A DNA stretch of 64,000 nt from Propionivibrio soli (GCF_025770765.1 NZ_JANZKY010000004.1:186001-250000), one strand, 5' to 3'. Positions 24,655 through 36,926 are shown, numbered from the stretch's first letter. Notes: generated from the letters alone by a model not told the origin. Numbers and translations: made by a program.

Positions 24655-26608
24655 CGGTGCCTCCGCCGGTCACCGCTTTAGCGGGCAACACATAGGCCCT
24701 CACGGACCACGGTCCGAGACGGTTCTCTCCTGCCTCCATTTCCCCCACCGTGGCAAACGGGGTCACGGCAAATGGCGTAAAGCAGGGAGAAACGTTGTCA
24801 CCGAGATTGGCTTGCATGACAAGCGCAAATCCGTCGGCCGTCGGCCACGTGGCTTCGAACGCGTGTTCGCTTCCCGCCATCATTTTGCCGCGCCCGCGCA
24901 ACAGCCAGCGCGCCTGCGGAACGATGAAGGTGCGGCGAAGCTCGAGCAGCCCGCGATAGAACGCTAGCCACTGCCGGCCATGGGGTTCATCGCGGGCGGC
25001 CCAGTCAAGGACGCTGTCCCGGAACGTCGACTCGGCCCCCGGATCGGGGACCTCTCGGTCTTTGCCTCCAATCGAGAAATGCGTGAAGTCGCCGAACTCC
25101 CTGCGGCGTCCGTCGCGGACGGCCCGCGCCAGTTCGCCGTGGAAATTACAGAAATAGAGAAAAGGCGTCGTCGCACCAGCCTCCTCACCCATAAAGATCA
25201 GCGGCGGCGACGGCGCCAGCAACTGCACCGCCACGAGGGCGCGTAGCGCATGCTCGGGAGTCAAGGTCGTCAGCCGCTCACCGAAAGCGCGGTTGCCGAT
25301 CTGGTCATGGTTCTGCAGGAAATTGACGAACGCACTCGCCGGCAGCTGGTCCGTTCTCTCGCCTCGCGCCCCTCCATGGTAAGGAGAGACGTCGCCTTGG
25401 AAAGCAAAACCTTCGGTCAGGCAACGGAGCAATTGCGCGATCGGCCGTTCGGCGAAATCGGTGTAGTAGCCGTCACTCTCGCCTGTCAGCGCGACGTGCG
25501 CCGCGTGGTGAAAATCGTCGTTCCACTGAGCTTCGTAGCGGCCCGGTTCGCCGGGCTTGCCGAGCCGGCTCGCTTGGTTGTGCCCGTTTTCGAGGATGAG
25601 ATGAATATGGCGGTCCCGAACGGTTTCGCGGACCCGATGTGAAATTTCCTCGAGGATGTGCGGGCGCGAATCGTCGATGATGGCGTGTACGGCATCGAAA
25701 CGCAGACCGTCGAAGCGAAACTCCTGTAACCAGTAGAGCGCGTTGTGCACGAAGAATTCGCGTACTGTCTCGCTCCCATTTCCGTCGAAGTTGACCGCGT
25801 TGCCCCACGGCGTGTGGTGAGCCGAGGTAAAGAACTGTGGCGCGTACGCGTGTAGGTAGTTTCCCTCGGGGCCGAAGTGGTTGTAGACCACGTCGAGAAA
25901 AACCATCAGACCTTGGCGATGTGCCGCCTGGATGAAGTGCTTCAGCTCGTCGGGCGTCCCGTAGCTCGCATCCGGCGCGAACGGCAACACGCCGTCATAT
26001 CCCCAGCCGCGCGTTCCTGAGAAATCGGCGAGCGGCATGAGCTCGATGGCCGTAATGCCGAGTTGCGCAAGCTCGGCCAAACGGGCTTCGGCCGAGTCGT
26101 AGCGCCCTTCGGGGGTGAAGGTACCGACGTGCATCTCGTAGATCACCGCTTCTTCCCAAGGGCGGCCGCGCCAATCGGGGTCCCAATCGAAGCTCGTAGG
26201 CACCATAAGCTCGCTAGGTCCGTGAACATCGTCCGGGTTGAAGCGTGACGCCGGGTCGGGAACTTCGAGACCGCCGGCAAGGCGGAACGCGTAGCGGTCA
26301 CCGCGGCGGGCCTGGGCTACGCGGCAGGTGTGCCATCCTTCATTGGCCAAGCACGGCAGGAGCCGTCGCTCACCGTCGCTAACAATGTGGACGAGTTCGA
26401 CCCGCTCCTGCGCCGGTGCCCATAGCCGGAACTCATAACCAAGGTCGGGCAGGTATTCATTCACCGGCGCCGGGCCGAACGGCATGCGATGCACAAAGTG
26501 GGCGGGCGTCGTAGACGACGGCTGTGTTGAAGGCAGCGGTGGGCGTGACACAGACATTATTTCGGGTGCGGCGCCGGCCGCCGGGGGCGTGGGAGGCAGT
26601 TCGCTCAT
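24647..26608 (-). CDS. treZ: Malto-oligosyltrehalose trehalohydrolase
   Basis: 653 aa GH13 enzyme that releases trehalose from maltooligosyltrehalose made by TreY. A Pro-rich N-terminal about 40 residues precedes a CBM48-like domain (YEFRLWAPAQERVELV), then the barrel with GLRFDAVHAI (nucleophile Asp near 303), LILENGHNQ (acid/base Glu near 341) and NHDQIGNRAFGERL (about 435). Length fits the family plus the extra N-terminus. Start at 26608 has only a weak binding site (GAG 7-8 nt upstream). Located between glgX and malQ-treY on the same strand, with an 8-bp overlap to the latter. Confidence 0.95.
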   Translation of the reverse strand: MSELPPTPPAAGAAPEIMSVSRPPLPSTQPSSTTPAHFVHRMPFGPAPVNEYLPDLGYEFRLWAPAQERVELVHIVSDGERRLLPCLANEGWHTCRVAQARRGDRYAFRLAGGLEVPDPASRFNPDDVHGPSELMVPTSFDWDPDWRGRPWEEAVIYEMHVGTFTPEGRYDSAEARLAELAQLGITAIELMPLADFSGTRGWGYDGVLPFAPDASYGTPDELKHFIQAAHRQGLMVFLDVVYNHFGPEGNYLHAYAPQFFTSAHHTPWGNAVNFDGNGSETVREFFVHNALYWLQEFRFDGLRFDAVHAIIDDSRPHILEEISHRVRETVRDRHIHLILENGHNQASRLGKPGEPGRYEAQWNDDFHHAAHVALTGESDGYYTDFAERPIAQLLRCLTEGFAFQGDVSPYHGGARGERTDQLPASAFVNFLQNHDQIGNRAFGERLTTLTPEHALRALVAVQLLAPSPPLIFMGEEAGATTPFLYFCNFHGELARAVRDGRRREFGDFTHFSIGGKDREVPDPGAESTFRDSVLDWAARDEPHGRQWLAFYRGLLELRRTFIVPQARWLLRGRGKMMAGSEHAFEATWPTADGFALVMQANLGDNVSPCFTPFAVTPFATVGEMEAGENRLGPWSVRAYVLPAKAVTGGGTDE

Positions 26609-26728
26609 GAAAAACTCAAGAAGACAACATCATTGAAATGAAGAACCGTTGTTTGGATCAAGCGCGGCTTCCCCGTGGTCCGATGGGTCCAGAACAAACT
26701 GCTTCCGAAACAACGATACGACCCGCCG

Positions 26729-28914
<2,186 letters not shown>

Positions 28915-28918
<4 letters not shown>

Positions 28919-30096
28919 GCGTTTCCTTTGTCGATGTTGTCTTGTGCAGCAGCGGCCCCGACGCCCGCCGTCGTGCCGCTGGACGGCACGCCGTTGGAGA
29001 CGGTCTGATTGCTGGTGCCGCCCTTGTTGTTGTCGGGCAGGCCGATAACCGATGTCCGCACCTGCGGCAGCTTGTCGGGGTACTCTTGTTGCAGGAAGGC
29101 GATCATCTGTTCGCGTACCTTGCAGCGGAGGTCGAAGGTTTTTCCCGCATCCGCTGCGCTGACGAGGATGCGCAACTGCATCGTGCGTTCAGATACGTCG
29201 GTCACCTGGAGGTTGCAGACGCGGCCGTCCCATTCGGGCGCGGACTCGACGATGCTCTTGGCCTTGGCCCGCAACGGCTCGATCGGGGTACCGAAATCGA
29301 CCCAGAGAAAAATCGAACCAAGCAACTGAGACGAGTTGCGCGTCCAGTTCTGGAATGGGGTCTGAATGAAATATTCCAGCGGCACGATCAGGCGGCGCTC
29401 ATCCCAGACCCGTATGACCACGTAGGTTTCGGTGATCTCCTCGACACGGCCCCACTCGTTCTCGACGATCAGGACGTCGTCGATACGCAGGGGCTGCGTA
29501 AGCGCGATCTGCAGCCCCGCGATCAGGTTGCCGAGCACTGGGCGCGCCGCAAGACCCGCAATGATGCCGGCCAGACCCGCCGAGGCGAGCAGGCTGGCGC
29601 CGATCTGCCGGACGTTGGGAAAGGTCATCAACACGGAGCCGACCCCGAGCACCCCAACAATGAACATCGCCGTACGCGCCAACACCTGCACCTTCGTCTG
29701 GACGCTCCGGGCACGCAGGTTGTCGGGCCCCTCGATCGGATGCCGATATACGACGACGTCCACCAGCGCGGCGATCAGGCGAATGATGAACGCCGTCACC
29801 AGCAGAATGATGAGGATAGACAGCCCTTGCCGGAGCAATCCGAGAATGGCCGCCGGCCGCGTCGCGTCGGCGAGCGAAAGGTGGATGAAGAGCAGGATGA
29901 TGAGCGCCTGAGCTGGACGCTTGGTGAATCGCATGATGCGGTCGAACACCACGTAGCGATGCGCGAAGCGCTGAACGATTCGGTGTACTACGCCGTGCAC
30001 GACCAACCCCACCACCGCCGCGACGGCGATCTTGAGGGCGAGCTCAAGCCATGGATAGCTCGTCAAAAGCTGGTTGAACTGATCGAAGTGACTCAT
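28915..30096 (-). CDS. Mechanosensitive ion channel, MscS family
   Basis: 393 aa. Three or four N-terminal membrane spans, then the MscS pore helix and beta domain: ASLLASAGLAGIIAGLAARP (TM3, Gly/Ala-packed) followed by VLGNLIAGLQIALTQPLRID and WGRVEEITETYVVIR; the C-terminal vestibule ends in a Gly/Ser/Thr/Asn-rich tail. It releases solutes on hypo-osmotic downshock. The start codon is uncertain: the ATG at 30096 is used because the membrane domain begins there, but in-frame ATGs at 30120 and further upstream exist and none has a clear binding site. First gene of the trehalose operon, coupled to glgX by ATGA. Confidence 0.9.
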
Positions 30097-30673
30097 GAGG
30101 GAAGCCGCCTGTCGTGGCATTTGATGGTTGGTGAGCCTCGCTGCCTTATTCGCCTTCCTTGGCGCGACACCAGGAAGGCGGATGGCGGGCACCGACACGG
30201 GCTCTCGCATTTTTCGTGCCGGAAAGACGGCTTGCTGCCAGGTCAGGACGTTGGCAAGGCGGTTTCCGAACGTGGAAGTCAGATTTGTCGGAAAACGCCG
30301 AAGTCGGTATCAGTGATTTTTTCCCTATTCAATCAACCGACTACGCTGCTCACGCGCCGGTGCCAGGGCGCTACGTCGACACCGTAGACCTCGCTTCTCC
30401 TAACGGCCCATCCGACCGTGAGGCGTGAGGTTCATCGTCGGCGAAAAAGGAGGGGGCGGCGGCAGGTACCCGGGTAAAAAGTACCGGTAATTCTTGCGTA
30501 GCCGTTGTGGACATTCATCTGCCAGTGATCACCGCAAGCATCGTGCGCCGGCCTCCCCCGATTCCATCCGTTTGCCATTCACATCCCGATTTTGGCCCTC
30601 CCGAAACAGCGAGGACCGGCTTGGCACGCCCATTGCCAAGCAAGTGCGCCCATCTCTAGAAGGAGGAACCCCC
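30097..30673. other. Divergent intergenic region upstream of trehalose operon and ferritin-like gene
   Basis: About 575 bases. It must contain the promoter of the mscS-glgX-treZ-malQ/treY operon (minus) and of the ferritin-like gene (plus). A TTGATT with TGATAC 18 bp downstream exists on the minus strand around 30310-30345 but is a poor match. No small gene with binding site was found. Confidence 0.4.
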
Positions 30674-31240
30674 ATGGCTAACGCTCCCGCTCAAACGCTG
30701 TCCGACACCAAGACGTTGCGCCAACGCGCCCGTCAACATATCGAGGCCGGCGCGGTCACCGACAACTACCGCGCCGATCGCGAGACGATCCTCCGCCTGC
30801 TGAACGAGGCACTCGCCACCGAGATCGTCTGCAGCCTCCGCTACAAGCGGCATTACTACACGGCCAAGGGCCTCGCCTCGCAGAGCGTCGCCGCCGAGTT
30901 CATGGAACACGCGAACGAAGAAGAGGAACACGCGGACCAGTTTGCCGAACGCATCACACAACTCGGCGGCGATCCGGACTTCTCGCCGCACACCTTGGCC
31001 GAACGCAGCCACGCAGAGTATGTCGAGGGCGAAACCCTCGTCGACATGATCAAGGAAGACCTCGTCGCCGAGCGCGTGGCCATCGAAAGCTATCGCGAAA
31101 TCGTCCAGTACATCGGCGACAGCGACCCGACGACGCGCCGGTTGTTTGAGGAAGTGCTGGCCGTCGAAGAGCAGCATGCCAACGAGCTGCTCGATCTCAC
31201 GCAGCAGATCGGCTCTTCCGGTAGTGCCTCCTCGGTCTGA
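30674..31240 (+). CDS. Ferritin-like / bacterioferritin-type protein
   Basis: 188 aa four-helix di-iron protein. Metal ligands are visible as ALATEIVCSLRYKRHYY (helix A Glu), EFMEHANEEEEHADQFAERI (helix B E..H), LVAERVAIESYREI (helix C Glu) and EEVLAVEEQHANELLDL (helix D E..EEQH). This is the bacterioferritin/Dps-like family used for iron storage and peroxide or hydrogen-peroxide defence. Start at 30674 is chosen for its AGGAGG 8 nt upstream; the long open frame before it is not coding. It is followed at 38 bp by the phospholipase D/VTT gene and may be co-transcribed with it. Confidence 0.9.
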   Translation: MANAPAQTLSDTKTLRQRARQHIEAGAVTDNYRADRETILRLLNEALATEIVCSLRYKRHYYTAKGLASQSVAAEFMEHANEEEEHADQFAERITQLGGDPDFSPHTLAERSHAEYVEGETLVDMIKEDLVAERVAIESYREIVQYIGDSDPTTRRLFEEVLAVEEQHANELLDLTQQIGSSGSASSV

Positions 31241-31278
31241 GCGGTTCGATCCGACTTTCGAACTCCACGGGTGACACG

Positions 31279-33588
31279 TTGCGCGCTCCTCAAAGCTATG
31301 CCGGCGAAACCAGCCGTTTTGCCTATGCTCCGTCGGGCGGAACGGCGGCATGGTCGCGCCCCGACAATTCTGCTCATGCAGCGAGCCTGTTCAAGGTCGG
31401 GCGCAACTGCTTCGCGGTCGGCCGCGCGCGCCGTGCCGCGCTTCTGGTGGACGGCGAAGCGTATTTCCGCAACTTCGTTCTCGCCGCGGAGCGCGCCCAA
31501 CGATCCATACTCGTGCTTTCCTGGGAATTCAACAGCACGACGCGGCTGCACTTCAATGACGAGCGCGACGGCCCGCCTTCGCGTCTTGGTGATTTTCTCA
31601 ATTGGCTGGTGCGCCGGCGGCGTGGGTTGCACATCCATGTGCTCGACTGGGATTTTCCGCTTGTCTTCGGCGCCGACCGCGAGTGGCGGCCTTTCTATGG
31701 CTACGGCTGGCGCCCCCGGCGCCGGGTGCATATTGCCTGCGACAACACTCAGCCGTTAAGCGGATCGCACCACCAGAAAGTGGTCGTGATCGACGACGCC
31801 ATGGCCTTCATCGGTGGGTTCGACTTGACGGTGCGGCGCTGGGATACCTGCGCTCACGCGGCCCAGGACAAGCGGCGCATGTGCCTGGAGAAGCCCTACC
31901 CACCGTTCCACGACATGATGATGGCCGTCGACGGCGAACCCGCGCGTGCCTTGGGTCAACTGGCGCGCGACCGCTGGCACACAGCCACCGGCCACGACCT
32001 GCCGCCGCCGATCCGCCTGCCAACGCCGTGGCCTCCAGGACTGGAACCCGACTTTACCGACATTGACATCGCTCTCGCGCGCACGATGCCTGAAATCCCC
32101 GGGCGCCGTCACGGCGTTGCCGAAGTCGAGAAGCTGTACCTCGATATGATCGCCGCCGCCAGGGAACATATCTATATCGAGAATCAGTACTTCACGTCGT
32201 ACCGCGTCGGCGAAGCGCTGGCCGCTCGTTTGCAGGAACCCGGCGGTCCCGAGATCGTCGTTGCCGTTCGCCTGTTCAGCCACGGGTGGATGGAAGAACA
32301 CACGATGCATGTGTTGCGCACGCGCCTCGTCCAGCGCCTGCGCTCGGTCGACACCTACGGGCGCTTCCATATCTATTACCCGCATATCGACGGGCTCGAC
32401 AAGGGGCTGTGCATCGATCTGCACTCCAAACTGATGATCGTCGATGACGACATCCTGCGCGTCGGTTCGGCCAACCTGTCCAATCGATCAATGGGCATGG
32501 ACACCGAATGCGACGCTGCCCTCGAAGCGCGCGGCGACACGGCGGTCCGGACGGCGATCCGGGGTTTTCGCAACCGCCTGCTCGCCGAGCATCTCGATGT
32601 CGAGCCAGAGGCTGTGGAACGCGCCATCCGCGCTTACGGGAGCTTGCACGAGGCGATCGATGCACTGGCGGGAAAGGCGCGAACCCTGCGTCGGCTCGAC
32701 CAGTTACCCGAATGGTCCGATGCGGTCATCGAACTTGCCAGTGTCGGCGACCCGGGCAAGCCTGTCTCATTCGACACGCTAATCGACGAATTCAGCCCCG
32801 AACAGTTCGCGGGCGAAGCACCCGCCGTACAGGATCCAGCCGCTTCGCGCAGCAGCCTGCGTCAGCGCGTGCTACGCATCGGTGCCATCGTCGGAGTAAT
32901 CGCCGGCCTTGCCGCGCTCTGGCGCTACACGCCGCTTGCCGAATGGGTGAATCCGGATCAAGTGACCAGCGTCGCCCGAGAGTTCGGTGACCGTGCGTGG
33001 GCCCCGCTGATCGTGCTCGCGGCCTACACGCCGGCGTGTTTGCTGATGTTTCCCCGCCCGCTGATCACGCTTGGCGCCGTCGTCGCTTTCGGGCCGCTGC
33101 TCGGCTTTGCCTATTCGGTGGGTGGCGTGCTCATCGCCGCGCTGGTGACCTATCTTGCCGGTTTCCTCCTGCCGCGCGAGACGATCCACAGTCTCGGCGG
33201 CAATCGGCTGATGCACCTGGCCGACGTGCTACGCCGGCGAAGCCTGATCGCCATGACCGCCATCCGCCTCGTGCCGATCGCCCCGTTCGCCGTGGCCGGG
33301 CCTGTGGCCGCGACGATCGGCGTGCCGCTCGTTCCTTATATGCTGGGGACGTTCTTCGGCATGCTGCCCGGCACCCTCGCGACGACCGTCTTCGGCGATC
33401 AACTGGAAGCCGTGCTCAACGATCCGTCGCGGATCAACTACGGCTTGCTCGCCGGAGCGGTTGTGCTCGTCGTCGCGGCATCGCTCATCGTTCGCCGCTG
33501 GCTGGTCACGCAACATCGCCGCCATGCCGCGGCCAAGAACGAGGGACCGACGACGGAGACGCCGCATGCGGGTAACCGGACTCGCTAA
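31279..33588 (+). CDS. Phospholipase D-like protein fused to VTT (DedA/TVP38) domain
   Basis: 769 aa. Two HKD motifs: H165-K167 in HHQKVVVIDDAMAFIGG and H382 in DLHSKLMIVDDDILRVGSAN, so a complete PLD/cardiolipin-synthase-like active site in one chain. After about residue 530 a membrane domain of five to six spans follows (VTT/SNARE-associated DedA family, about 540-735). It probably acts on phospholipid headgroups at the inner membrane. The start is a TTG (31279) because no ATG or GTG lies in frame before the conserved region; this is uncertain. The last 23 bp overlap the EEP hydrolase gene, and this PLD-VTT/EEP pair is a recurring arrangement in proteobacteria. Confidence 0.9.
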   Translation: MRAPQSYAGETSRFAYAPSGGTAAWSRPDNSAHAASLFKVGRNCFAVGRARRAALLVDGEAYFRNFVLAAERAQRSILVLSWEFNSTTRLHFNDERDGPPSRLGDFLNWLVRRRRGLHIHVLDWDFPLVFGADREWRPFYGYGWRPRRRVHIACDNTQPLSGSHHQKVVVIDDAMAFIGGFDLTVRRWDTCAHAAQDKRRMCLEKPYPPFHDMMMAVDGEPARALGQLARDRWHTATGHDLPPPIRLPTPWPPGLEPDFTDIDIALARTMPEIPGRRHGVAEVEKLYLDMIAAAREHIYIENQYFTSYRVGEALAARLQEPGGPEIVVAVRLFSHGWMEEHTMHVLRTRLVQRLRSVDTYGRFHIYYPHIDGLDKGLCIDLHSKLMIVDDDILRVGSANLSNRSMGMDTECDAALEARGDTAVRTAIRGFRNRLLAEHLDVEPEAVERAIRAYGSLHEAIDALAGKARTLRRLDQLPEWSDAVIELASVGDPGKPVSFDTLIDEFSPEQFAGEAPAVQDPAASRSSLRQRVLRIGAIVGVIAGLAALWRYTPLAEWVNPDQVTSVAREFGDRAWAPLIVLAAYTPACLLMFPRPLITLGAVVAFGPLLGFAYSVGGVLIAALVTYLAGFLLPRETIHSLGGNRLMHLADVLRRRSLIAMTAIRLVPIAPFAVAGPVAATIGVPLVPYMLGTFFGMLPGTLATTVFGDQLEAVLNDPSRINYGLLAGAVVLVVAASLIVRRWLVTQHRRHAAAKNEGPTTETPHAGNRTR

Positions 33589-34342
33589 CTGGCGCGCACT
33601 TGATCAGGCGCTCGGCGAGGACTGCCTTCGCATCGCTTCTTACAACATCCACGGCTGCGTGGGCCACGACCGGCGCGCCGACACCGCGCGCATCGCATCA
33701 GTCATCAACGAGCTGGGTTGCGACGTCGTCGGCCTGCAGGAAGTCGGTACGCCGTTCGCGGGAGGCAAGGATGCAATGCAACTCGAAGAGCTCGCCCGGG
33801 CAACTGGTATGCAGGCGATCGCCGGGCACACCATCATCCATGACAACGGCACCTACGGTAACGCCATCCTGACGCGGCGACCGGTCATCGCAGTACGCCG
33901 TCACGAGTTCAATTACCGGCAGCGCGAGCCGCGCGGAGCGCTCGAAGTCGATCTCGACGTTGCCGGGACACTCGTACGTGTGATCGCCACGCATCTCGGC
34001 TTGCGCCCCGCGGAACGGCGTTATCAGGTCAATTGCATGTTGCGCGTGTTGCATGATCTGCCGCAGGAACAACCCGTTGTCGTGCTTGGCGACATCAATG
34101 AATGGCTGCCGCTCAGCCGCCCGCTGCGCTGGTTGCATGGCGTCCTCGGGCGCGCCCCGGCGGAGCGCTCGTTTCCCTCGGCCCTGCCCCTCCTCGCTCT
34201 CGACCGCGTCTGGGTTCGCCCCCGCCATACGCTATTGGCGTTCACGGCGCACCGATCGCCGCTTGCGCGCGCGGCCTCGGACCACCTTCCGGTAAAAGCC
34301 CTGGTCGCCACCGGGCTGCCCATGCCCGGCGGTTCGCGCTGA
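33566..34342 (+). CDS. Endonuclease/exonuclease/phosphatase (EEP) family hydrolase
   Basis: 258 aa. EEP-fold landmarks are RIASYNIHGCVGHD (Asn metal site, about 24-37), VVGLQEVG (catalytic Glu, about 58-65), VIATHLGLRP (about 144), VVVLGDINEW (D-x-N, about 177-186) and ASDHLPVKALV (terminal D-H pair). All metal and catalytic residues of a Mg-dependent phosphodiesterase or sphingomyelinase-like hydrolase are present. ATG at 33566 has GGAG 8 nt upstream and overlaps the PLD-VTT gene by 23 bp, suggesting joint action on phospholipid or nucleic acid phosphodiesters. No signal peptide, so cytoplasmic. Confidence 0.9.
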   Translation: MRVTGLANWRALDQALGEDCLRIASYNIHGCVGHDRRADTARIASVINELGCDVVGLQEVGTPFAGGKDAMQLEELARATGMQAIAGHTIIHDNGTYGNAILTRRPVIAVRRHEFNYRQREPRGALEVDLDVAGTLVRVIATHLGLRPAERRYQVNCMLRVLHDLPQEQPVVVLGDINEWLPLSRPLRWLHGVLGRAPAERSFPSALPLLALDRVWVRPRHTLLAFTAHRSPLARAASDHLPVKALVATGLPMPGGSR

Positions 34343-34462
34343 TGCTGCCTACGCTGATACTCCCTATCTTCCATCCCGAATCGAGAATGCCGTGCGCTGG
34401 AAGGAGTCTTTCCGCGCGGCGCGCCTTGGTCGTCCAACCACTAAGAAGAAGGAGGAGTAAAC

Positions 34463-35590
34463 ATGAAAATCGATTCAACCGTCATGTTGCGCCCGGAATC
34501 GGGAACCGTCCACACTCGGGGGCCGACGTCTCGCCGGAATTTCCTCTCCTCGGCGGCAGCGGTCGCCACGGCGTACTCGGCGCAAGCGTTCGGGGCCGTG
34601 GATAAGTTCGGTCGCGATCGCGACTGGTCGGGCGAAACGCCGGTAAGCTACCCGGAGCCGGCGTTCGAAGTTCTCGACAAGCGCTTCACCGGCCGACAGG
34701 GAAATGCCGCATTGCAGCGTATCTGGCGCGGCGCCGGACATGATGCCGCTTTGTGGCTCGAAGGCCCGGTGTGGATGGGCGACTGGGGCTGCCTGCTGTG
34801 GAGCGACATCCCGAATCACCGGGTATTGCGCTGGAGCGAAGACGACGGCCACGTGAGTGTGTTCCAGGCCGAATCGGGCTACTCGAACGGCCACACGCGC
34901 GACAACCAGGGGCGGCTGATCGCCATGGAACACGACACGCGACGCGTGCGGCGGCGCGAGTACGACGGCTCCTGGACCATTCTTTGCGATCGCTTCGAGG
35001 GCAAGCCGCTCAACGCACCGAACGACGCCGCGGTGCATCACGACGGGTCGATCTTTTTCACCGACCCGGGGTACGGCATTCTCGGACCCTATGAGGGTCA
35101 CAAGGCCGAGCTCGAGTTGCCGGCCTCACGCATCTACCGCATCGACCTCGCCGGCAAGGTGAGTGTGGCCGCCGACGGCCCGATGCGCCGGCCGAACGGG
35201 CTCTGCTTCTCGCCTGATTTCAAACGCCTGTATGTGGCCGACACTGGTGCCTCGGACGGACCCCAATACCCGGCAAACATCGTCGTCTTCGACGTCAATG
35301 GCGCTCGCCTCGCCAATCCGCGCATCTTCGCCGATGCCGCGCCCGGCCAGGCGGACGGCCTGCGCTGCGATACCGACGGCAACCTGTGGAGCAGTTGGGG
35401 CTGGGGCGGCCCGGATACCAACGGCGTACGCGTACATCATCCGGACGGCACGCTCCTCGCCGTGCTGCACACCCCCGAAATCGTTGCCAACCTGTGCTTT
35501 GGCGGCGTCAAGCGCAACCGGCTGTTCATGTGCGGCAGCACGTCGATCTACTCCGTATATGTCAATGCGGTGGGCCATGCCCTGAGTTGA
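34463..35590 (+). CDS. SMP-30/gluconolactonase-like protein, Tat-exported
   Basis: 375 aa. The N-terminus has a twin-arginine signal (SRRNFLSSAAAVATAYSAQA at about 22-41), so it is exported folded. The six-bladed propeller carries LEGPVWMGDWGCLLWSDIP (metal-binding Glu), NAPNDAAVHHDGSIFFTDPG (Asn/Asp metal site) and DGLRCDTDGNLW, the SMP-30/gluconolactonase signature. A calcium- or zinc-dependent sugar-lactone hydrolase is the usual activity. Very strong binding site (AAGGAGGAG) before the ATG. The preceding ATG-free spacer of 120 bp suggests its own promoter. Confidence 0.9.
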   Translation: MKIDSTVMLRPESGTVHTRGPTSRRNFLSSAAAVATAYSAQAFGAVDKFGRDRDWSGETPVSYPEPAFEVLDKRFTGRQGNAALQRIWRGAGHDAALWLEGPVWMGDWGCLLWSDIPNHRVLRWSEDDGHVSVFQAESGYSNGHTRDNQGRLIAMEHDTRRVRRREYDGSWTILCDRFEGKPLNAPNDAAVHHDGSIFFTDPGYGILGPYEGHKAELELPASRIYRIDLAGKVSVAADGPMRRPNGLCFSPDFKRLYVADTGASDGPQYPANIVVFDVNGARLANPRIFADAAPGQADGLRCDTDGNLWSSWGWGGPDTNGVRVHHPDGTLLAVLHTPEIVANLCFGGVKRNRLFMCGSTSIYSVYVNAVGHALS

Positions 35591-35677
35591 CGAGGCGGTC
35601 GAAACATCGGTCGCCTCAGCGGGCCACATCATCGCGAACAGGGGATCACCGGTTGAAACGTTCGCCAGCCGCTTAGC

Positions 35678-35711
35678 TCAAAAGAAAAAGCCGGCGTCGC
35701 TCGACGCCGGC
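35678..35711 (-). terminator. Rho-independent terminator of the adh gene
   Basis: Inverted repeat GCCGGCGTCG/CGACGCCGGC at 35690-35711 (9-10-bp stem, tetraloop) followed on the minus strand by TTTTTCTTT (35681-35689). It lies 19 bp past the adh stop codon. The opposite strand has only a weak T-rich tail (CCCTTTCCTT), so it acts mainly for the minus strand but may also serve the convergent SMP-30 gene. Confidence 0.88.
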
Positions 35712-35729
35712 CCTTTCCTTAAGCGTCGA

Positions 35730-36899
35730 TCAACGCGCGAGGCGAAGGATCGCCGCCACCGCCTTACGGTCGAGCTTGACGAAATTGCCGACGGTGCGCG
35801 TATCGCCGTCGGTGCACTTCTCTGCCATCTCGTCAATGCGGTCGTCCTTGATGCCCAGACTGTCGAGCGTGGTGCCGATGCCTAGCGACGTGAAAAAGCG
35901 CTCCATGCGCGCGATGCCTTTAAGAACCACCGCCTGCGGGTTAAAGACATCGAGTTCCACGTTCCACACGCGCACCGCCCACTGCACGAAACGCTCGACA
36001 TCCTGCTTGTAGACGTGCTTCATCCATGCCGGGAACACGACGGCGAGGCCGGCTCCGTGCGCCACGTCGTAGATGCCGCTGATCTCGTGCTCAATGTCGT
36101 GCGAGGCCCAATCGCCGATGCGGCCTGTGTTGAGCAGGTTGTTGTGCGCGATCGTTCCTGCCCACATGAACTCGGCCCACGCGTCGTAATCCTTCGGGTT
36201 GCGGATCAGCTTGGGCGCCTGCGCGATGATCGTCTTCATCGTCGCCTCGAGCAGCCGGTCGGTGAAGGCCACGTTCTTCACATTGGTGAAATAGCGCTCC
36301 ATGAGGTGCGCCGTGATGTCCATGGCGCCGCAGGCGATCTGGAAGGGCGGGAGCGTGAAGGCGAGTTCGGGATTGAGGACCGAGAAGCGCGGATAGATCA
36401 GGTCGGAATTGACCGCCCGCTTGAGCCAGCCCTCTTCCTTCGTGATCACGGTGCCCGTGCTCGCCTCGCTGCCGGCCGCCGGAATCGTCAGCACCGTGCC
36501 CACCGGTAGCGCCGCCGTCGGTTGCCCTTTCCCGAGATAGAAGTCCCACACATCGCCGTCGATGACCGCGCCCATGGCGATAGCCTTCGCCGAATCGATA
36601 ACGCTGCCGCCGCCGACCGCCAGGATGAGACCCAAGCCCTTTTCCTTGCACAGCCTGACCCCTTCGTGGACCAAGCTGAGCCGGGGGTTCGGCTTGACTC
36701 CACCGAGTTCGATCCACTCGACGTTGGCCGCGCGCAGCGAGGCGGTGACCCGGTCGTACAAGCCCGATTGCTTGATGCTGCCGCCGCCGAAATGAAGCAG
36801 GATCTTGCGGCTATACGCCGCCGTCTCCGCACCGACCTTGTCTTCGCCGTCGCGTCCGAAAATGATCTTGGTGGGATTGCGAAATTCAAAGTTCTCCAT
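35730..36899 (-). CDS. Iron-containing alcohol dehydrogenase (BdhA/YqhD type)
   Basis: 389 aa NAD(P)H-dependent group III ADH. Cofactor site VGGGSVIDSAKAIA (about 95-108), AAGSEASTG (about 140), metal ligands D and H in CGAMDITAHLMERYF (about 193-207), and the last His pair in HDIEHEISGIYDVAHGAGLA (about 267-286). Length normal. AGGAG lies 9 nt before the ATG. It is 27 bp downstream of the LacI-type regulator on the same strand, so it is likely controlled by it. Aldehyde/alcohol interconversion; the natural substrate is unknown. Confidence 0.92.
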   Translation of the reverse strand: MENFEFRNPTKIIFGRDGEDKVGAETAAYSRKILLHFGGGSIKQSGLYDRVTASLRAANVEWIELGGVKPNPRLSLVHEGVRLCKEKGLGLILAVGGGSVIDSAKAIAMGAVIDGDVWDFYLGKGQPTAALPVGTVLTIPAAGSEASTGTVITKEEGWLKRAVNSDLIYPRFSVLNPELAFTLPPFQIACGAMDITAHLMERYFTNVKNVAFTDRLLEATMKTIIAQAPKLIRNPKDYDAWAEFMWAGTIAHNNLLNTGRIGDWASHDIEHEISGIYDVAHGAGLAVVFPAWMKHVYKQDVERFVQWAVRVWNVELDVFNPQAVVLKGIARMERFFTSLGIGTTLDSLGIKDDRIDEMAEKCTDGDTRTVGNFVKLDRKAVAAILRLAR

Positions 36900-36926
36900 C
36901 TGTCTTCTCCTGTTGTGCTGACGCTG

